Assembly (NCBI GenBank): GCA_024226515.1
Contig: JAAELQ010000146.1
Span: 89,338-153,337, forward strand
Direction of reading: 5' to 3'
Source of the DNA: a bacterium
GTDB lineage: Bacteria > Acidobacteriota > Polarisedimenticolia > Polarisedimenticolales > Polarisedimenticolaceae
DNA: 64,000 nt
Position numbers and translations under genes: made by a program. The stretch's first letter is position 1. Each line of letters starts with the position of its first letter. Shown in pieces: positions 61,201 to 64,000 of the stretch. A model generated the notes under the pieces. That model saw nothing but the letters and a program-made list of their open reading frames with translations. It was not told the DNA's origin and did not search any database.

Positions 61201-64000
61201 GCGACGGCGTGCTCGACGGGGACGATGCGGCCCCGCTGGATCGCAACGCCTGCCGCGACGCAGATGTGGACGGCTGTGACGATTGCTCCTCGGGTTCCGA
61301 CGATCCGGCATCTGACGGTGCCGACTTCGACGGCGACGGCCTGTGCGATGCGGGGGATAGCTGCACCGACGGCGACGCCGACGGTTACGGTGACCCCGGC
61401 TTCGATGCAAACACCTGTGCCCCGGACAACTGCCCGGCGAGCTCGAACCCCGAGCAGACCGACACCGACGCGGACGGCAGCGGTGACATCTGCGACGACG
61501 ACGACGACGGCGACGGCGTGCTCGACGGGGACGATGCGGCTCCGCTGGACAACTTCGTCTGCCGCGACGACGACGCGGACGGCTGCGACGATTGCTCGAG
61601 CGGAGCGGTCGACGCCGCGACGGACGGCGCCGACGCCGACTCCGACGGCATGTGCGATGCCGGTGACACCTGCACCGACATCGACGGCGACGGATACGGC
61701 GACCCCGGATTCGACGCGACCACGTGCGATCTCGACAACTGCCCCGTGGAGGCGAACGCCGAGCAGACCGACACCGATGCGGACGGCACGGGTGACGTGT
61801 GCGATGCCGACGACGACAACGACGGCGTCGAGGATGCATCCGACTCCGCACCGCTGAACTCCTCGGTCTGCCGCGACCTCGACTTCGACGGCTGCGACGA
61901 CTGTGCCTCGGGGGCGGACGACCCGGCGAACGACGGCGACGATGCCGACGCCGACGGTATGTGCGACTCGGGCGACGTGTGCACCGATCTCGACGGGGAC
62001 GGATACGGCGACCCGGGCTTTGCGGCGAACACGTGCGATCTGGACAACTGCCCGGCGCTGGCCAATGCGGACCAGGCGGACGCGGACGCCGACGGGCTGG
62101 GTGACGTGTGCGACACGTGCGCGAACGACCCGGCCAACGATGCGGATGCCGACGGCGTCTGCGGCGATCAGGACAACTGCCCGGTGAACGCGAACGAGAT
62201 CCAGATCGATACCGACGGAGACGGCCCCGGGGATGCCTGCGATGCGTGCCCGGCCGACGCCGACAACGATATCGACGCGGACGGTGTGTGCGGCGACGTC
62301 GACAACTGCGTCGAGCTGACGAACGCGGACCAGTCGGACGTGGATCTCGACGGCGTGGGCGATGTCTGCGACGCATGCCCTGCGGACAACCCGGACGACA
62401 GCGACGGTGACGGCGTCTGTGATTCGACGGACGCATGTCCCGGCTTCGACGATGCCGTGGACACGGACGGTGACGGCGTAGCCGACGGCTGCGACGCCTG
62501 TCCGGCGGACAATCCGGACGACAGCGACGGCGACGGCGTCTGCGACTCCGCGGACGCCTGCCCGGGCTCGGATGACAACGTCGACACGGACGGGGACGGC
62601 GTGGCCGATGGCTGCGACGCCTGCCCGGCGGACAACCCTGACGACAGCGACGGCGACGGCGTCTGCGACTCCGTAGACGCGTGCCCCGGCTTCGACGACA
62701 ACGTCGACACGGACGGTGACGGCGTGGCCGACGGCTGCGACGCCTGTCCGGCGGACAATCCGGACGACAGCGACGCCGACGGTGTCTGCGACTCGACGGA
62801 CGCGTGCCCCGGCTTCGACGATGCCGCGGACGCGGACGGCGACGGCGTGGCCGACGGCTGCGACGTCTGTCCGGCGGACAACCCGGACGACAGCGACGGC
62901 GACGGCGTCTGCGACTCCGTGGACGCCTGCCCGGGTTCGGACGACACCGTCGACGCGGACGGTGACGGCGTGGCGGACGGCTGCGACGTCTGCCCGGCGG
63001 ACAACCCTGACGACAGCGACGCTGACGGCGTGTGCGACTCGACGGACGCGTGCCCCGGCTTCGACGATGGCGCGGACGCGGACGGCGACGGCGTGGCGGA
63101 CGGCTGCGACGTCTGCCCGGCGGTCTCCGACGACCAGTCCGACACGGACGGCGACGGCATCGGCGATGCCTGCGACAACTGCGCAGCGACGGCCAACCCG
63201 GGCCAGGAAGACCTGGACGGCGATTCGGTCGGCGACGTGTGCGACAACTGCAGCGATGTGCACAACGGAACTCAGATCGACAGCGACGGGGACGGAGTGG
63301 GCAACGCCTGCGACAACTGCCGCTTCGAATACAACACCGAGCAGTCGGATGTGGACGGCGACCACGTCGGCGACGCGTGCGACAACTGCGTGCTCGACAT
63401 GAACTCCCCGCAGGACGACTTCGACAACGACGGCGTCGGTGACGCCTGCGACTTCTGCGGTCTCGATCCCGACAACGACAGCGACGGCGACGGCGTCTGC
63501 GGCAATGTCGACAATTGCCCGGAGACTCCGAACACCGTCCAGACCGACGCGGACGGAGACGGTGCGGGCGACGCCTGCGACATCTGCCCGCTGGACGACC
63601 CGAACGACTCGGATGCCGACGGCGTCTGCGATACCGACGACGCGTGCCCGGGCGCGGACGACTCGATCGACACGGACGGCGATCTCGTGCCCGATGCGTG
63701 CGATGCATGCCCCGGCTTCGACGACAACGTGGACGCGGACGGCGACGGCGTGGCGGACGGCTGCGACGCCTGCCCGGCGGACAATCCTGACGACAGCGAC
63801 GGCGACGGCGTGTGCGATTCCGCGGACGCCTGCCCGGGTTCGGACGACAACGTCGACACGGACGGTGACGGCGTGGCCGACGGCTGCGACGCCTGCCCGG
63901 CGGACAACCCTGACGACAGCGATGCCGACGGCGTGTGCGACTCCGTAGACGCGTGCCCCGGCTTCGACGACAACGTGGACGCGGACGGTGACGGCGTGGC
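55281..64000 (+). CDS. Protein D: giant secreted thrombospondin type-3 repeat protein with malectin-like domains (incomplete)
   Basis: The frame stays open from the ATG to the window end (over 2,900 residues). Signal peptide about residues 20-45 (LLVVAPALLLGSASCTNA). Order: A-type beta domain (about 74-233), one TSP3 unit, second A-type domain (276-448), TSP3 array (450-695), four malectin-like beta domains in two pairs (about 700-993 and 1160-1450) separated by TSP3 units (994-1156), then TSP3 repeats to the edge (1451 onward). TSP3 units carry D-x-D-x-DG-x-x-D-x-C-D and DNCP patterns, binding many calcium ions in known families. Malectin-like motifs are FGPASA, GYGWD and INMLHALESLE. Acts outside the cell, probably as a calcium-stiffened adhesin or matrix protein. 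Confidence 0.9.
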   Translation, partial: MLLTPPGANTRTILSHRLTHIAVLLVVAPALLLGSASCTNAQGQVHDDDSAWRIDRVETAAQVQAGTAQTLDVDGTGSVTILGAARSFGAQVVDLRAGTLPGIWTTDNDIQFPRVQFDLFDYADLTQITDAVGTYNAGTGEMQVTFDVSVIDSDGDGVVVEAVLSTERTQGTNSDGGPLCPVTQNPSEHPACQGQRRDAVTGELQLTWIGKIPAASGTLVDAEPILTVINAVLLPQDTDFDGLEDFLDNCPNEANPGQEDGDFDGVGDACDGGGGESDGVWFILSDPIADLHSYVQLHGGSTDIDDQNHPVTPASPPADWQTSENLIFPLIQLSLFDWVQITQSGSATGTHNPVGGAMTLDVPVSLTDSDGGVTPLTLQFTTGQTSGSDDGLPVCSIPVAPGDPTVCQGSPRDGEGFFRLVSITEIPIASDSIVKGRALRMELYGVITPADADVDGIEDFADNCPLVSNASQADGDGDNVGDLCDLCPVTADPAQEDTDDDGAGDACDTDDDNDGVPDGADNCPLTANPGQADFDLDGQGDACDTDQDSDGVENDSDNCPNTANPLQTDTDADGAGDVCDPCPADPNNDADADTVCGDVDNCPLNANLGQADTDADGAGDQCDVCPADADDDLDADGVCGDVDNCPSIVNADQIDTDADGRGDTCDVCVADPDDDLDADGVCGNVDNCPLIPNPGQEDWCDELLVSFGPASAAVPEGFAGDHGLLYDHSRGYGWDPGPVVPTRDRDTGEPQELDTLAFTTIERTWYAEVPNGDYDVRVLSGDPRFTFGPHTVMVGEIALIEGVTTDPAEYADETQRVAVRDGRLAIDVGKDGDLAAINMLHALESLERPAGLLSISFQPAGSAVPLGWQIDSGAVYDAERGFGWSVAMQARERGKNFPQVLDAFVFTSAERVFELDLPEGFYDVWLSAGDAKYALGPHRVVVEGTTAVGDEPTAAGAFLERTVGAHVTDGKLTVRLGGTGGLSTLNYLSVALAADDADEDGVNNAGDNCPFAANVDQTDLDADGRGDACDTDLDGDGHANGEDNCLSTPNASQLDTDADGDGDACDADLDGDSTDNGADNCPAVANVDQQDGDADGVGDACDNCAATDNADQDDGDADGLGDACDACPADSGNDADADGLCGDVDNCPLAFNPDQAEICDVLRVSFGPASAGTPLGFTLDDGEFFDPARTLGWDWPLSTRDRDTGVALELDTFAFTTAQRTWTAELPNGDYDLRVVTGDAAFGLGPHRVDLAGERVIDDVSTDPGQFAENTVPLEVRNGRLELQVGGSDGHTMLNLIEAVEAADGTAVRSINFQPGASSVPAGFDVDSGLPFDAERGHGWDASHSQRERGFDVVQTLDTLVFVSDASTWELEVEPGYYDVWLAMGDPKFALGPHRAVVEGVTVVDDEPTAAGVHIERKTTVHVTDGRLTLVAGGNGSVSALNYVALAPATDDVDGDGTPNAFDNCPLTANPDQLDTDTDGAGDACDADGDGDGIDDNDDNCPLAANADQADGDADGRGDACDACPSDPADDADADGVCADADNCPVTSNSDQADGDADGAGDACDACPADADDDADSDGVCGDVDNCPATSNADQADGDTDGYGDVCDACPADPGIDADADGICESVDNCPAVANADQADFDLDGTGDVCDACTDGDADGAGDAGFPANTCAVDNCPVISNADQVDGDADGAGDACDACPNDADDDLDADGVCGDVDNCPAGANPEQDDTDADGAGDACDVCPLDADDDVDGDDTCGDVDNCPEQYNPLQFDTDGDGRGNSCDNCLLDANLGQDDMDKDGIGDACDNCPSEYNDSQSDFDSDGTGDACDNCFATPNPDQADQDGDVVGDACDLDVDGDGTDNVVDNCPEIPNADQQNTDSAGPGDACNDAADADGDEWEDAGDNCPATSNVAQVDGDADGLGDVCDACPADHDNDIDADGVCGDTDNCPTTPNADQLDTDTDGAGDACDDDDDGDGVLDGDDAAPLDRNACRDADVDGCDDCSSGSDDPASDGADFDGDGLCDAGDSCTDGDADGYGDPGFDANTCAPDNCPASSNPEQTDTDADGSGDICDDDDDGDGVLDGDDAAPLDNFVCRDDDADGCDDCSSGAVDAATDGADADSDGMCDAGDTCTDIDGDGYGDPGFDATTCDLDNCPVEANAEQTDTDADGTGDVCDADDDNDGVEDASDSAPLNSSVCRDLDFDGCDDCASGADDPANDGDDADADGMCDSGDVCTDLDGDGYGDPGFAANTCDLDNCPALANADQADADADGLGDVCDTCANDPANDADADGVCGDQDNCPVNANEIQIDTDGDGPGDACDACPADADNDIDADGVCGDVDNCVELTNADQSDVDLDGVGDVCDACPADNPDDSDGDGVCDSTDACPGFDDAVDTDGDGVADGCDACPADNPDDSDGDGVCDSADACPGSDDNVDTDGDGVADGCDACPADNPDDSDGDGVCDSVDACPGFDDNVDTDGDGVADGCDACPADNPDDSDADGVCDSTDACPGFDDAADADGDGVADGCDVCPADNPDDSDGDGVCDSVDACPGSDDTVDADGDGVADGCDVCPADNPDDSDADGVCDSTDACPGFDDGADADGDGVADGCDVCPAVSDDQSDTDGDGIGDACDNCAATANPGQEDLDGDSVGDVCDNCSDVHNGTQIDSDGDGVGNACDNCRFEYNTEQSDVDGDHVGDACDNCVLDMNSPQDDFDNDGVGDACDFCGLDPDNDSDGDGVCGNVDNCPETPNTVQTDADGDGAGDACDICPLDDPNDSDADGVCDTDDACPGADDSIDTDGDLVPDACDACPGFDDNVDADGDGVADGCDACPADNPDDSDGDGVCDSADACPGSDDNVDTDGDGVADGCDACPADNPDDSDADGVCDSVDACPGFDDNVDADGDGV
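62379..63116 (+). repeat. Intragenic tandem repeat, 123-bp unit, six copies
   Basis: Six consecutive near-identical 123-bp units (41 codons) begin at 62379, 62502, 62625, 62748, 62871 and 62994. Each encodes CDACPADNPDDSDGDGVCD followed by a second DACPG half and DTDGDGVADG. Unit length is a multiple of three, so copy number can change without loss of frame. Differences between units are mostly silent or A/V, S/F swaps. Confidence 0.9.
63774..64000 (+). repeat. Second array of the 123-bp repeat, running off the window
   Basis: The same unit returns at 63774 and 63897 and continues past the edge. Separated from the first array by about 660 bp of more diverged TSP3 sequence, which suggests duplication or gene conversion between arrays. 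Confidence 0.85.

Noticed and set aside
55203..63708. Very long minus-strand open frames (1,130 to 1,369 codons) with Val/Arg-rich products
   Set aside because: They are antisense to the TSP3 gene; the Asp-rich GAC/GTC codon pattern of D leaves stop-free reverse frames. The products are low-complexity repeats without start context or domains.
62379..64000. Regular repeats that might be a CRISPR array
   Set aside because: The unit is 123 bp, in frame, contiguous, and encodes TSP3 motifs; there are no unique spacers or cas genes.
1..64000. tRNA, rRNA, prophage, insertion sequences
   Set aside because: No cloverleaf-like sequences, integrases, transposases or terminal inverted repeats were recognised on reading; a dedicated tRNA and IS scan was not possible.

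Overview
The window is a GC-rich bacterial chromosome segment with compact operons, frequent GTG/TTG starts, Gram-negative outer-membrane and polysaccharide export genes, secreted multi-haem proteins and TPR proteins. It fits an uncultured Gram-negative lineage, possibly Acidobacteriota or a neighbour, but no rRNA or tRNA lies in the window, so this assignment is inference. No phage, IS element, CRISPR array or tRNA was recognised.

Layout. 1-7.3 kb (minus): the 5' part of leuS, aceK, and a two-gene membrane oxidoreductase (molybdopterin subunit plus a fused FeS/NrfD subunit). 7.3-15.3 kb (plus): a small membrane protein with a sodium:solute symporter, an aldehyde dehydrogenase, then an envelope set (HEAT-cyclophilin lipoprotein, TPR protein, MauG-like dihaem peroxidase, FKBP isomerase). 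15.3-22.2 kb: a PAS-GGDEF-EAL c-di-GMP protein, two unknown genes, rarA, and two small carboxypeptidase-regulatory-like surface proteins.

22.2-46.4 kb is an exopolysaccharide region: glycosyltransferases, flippase, polymerase, sulfotransferase, and two minus-strand operons. Operon 1 (33.7 down to 26.7 kb) runs outer-membrane barrel, Wza-like exporter, Wzc-like co-polymerase/tyrosine kinase, O-antigen ligase/polymerase, TPR protein. Operon 2 (46.4 down to 35.2 kb) runs a second Wzc-like kinase, methyltransferase, a second ligase/polymerase, two GT4 enzymes, a GT26 enzyme, an epimerase, the priming glycosyl-phosphate transferase and a TPR protein. A sensorless hybrid histidine kinase sits between them.

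46.4-64 kb (plus, divergent from operon 2) holds what looks like an undescribed surface or matrix system. A three-gene cassette A-B-C is present twice in tandem: A is a membrane-anchored Ig-like protein with a disordered linker and a C-terminal beta domain, B is a small membrane-anchored NTF2-like protein, and C is a secreted protein with eight conserved cysteines. A third C gene follows, and then an incomplete giant secreted protein D (over 2,900 residues) with thrombospondin type-3 calcium-binding repeats and malectin-like domains. The A C-terminal domain recurs twice at the N-terminus of D, which ties the set together. Both cassettes start from sigma70-like promoters followed by a similar inverted repeat, and C1 and C2 share a stem-loop about 20 nt before the start codon. 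The proposed role, assembly of a calcium-dependent protein layer with the exopolysaccharide made next door, is inference from sequence and position.
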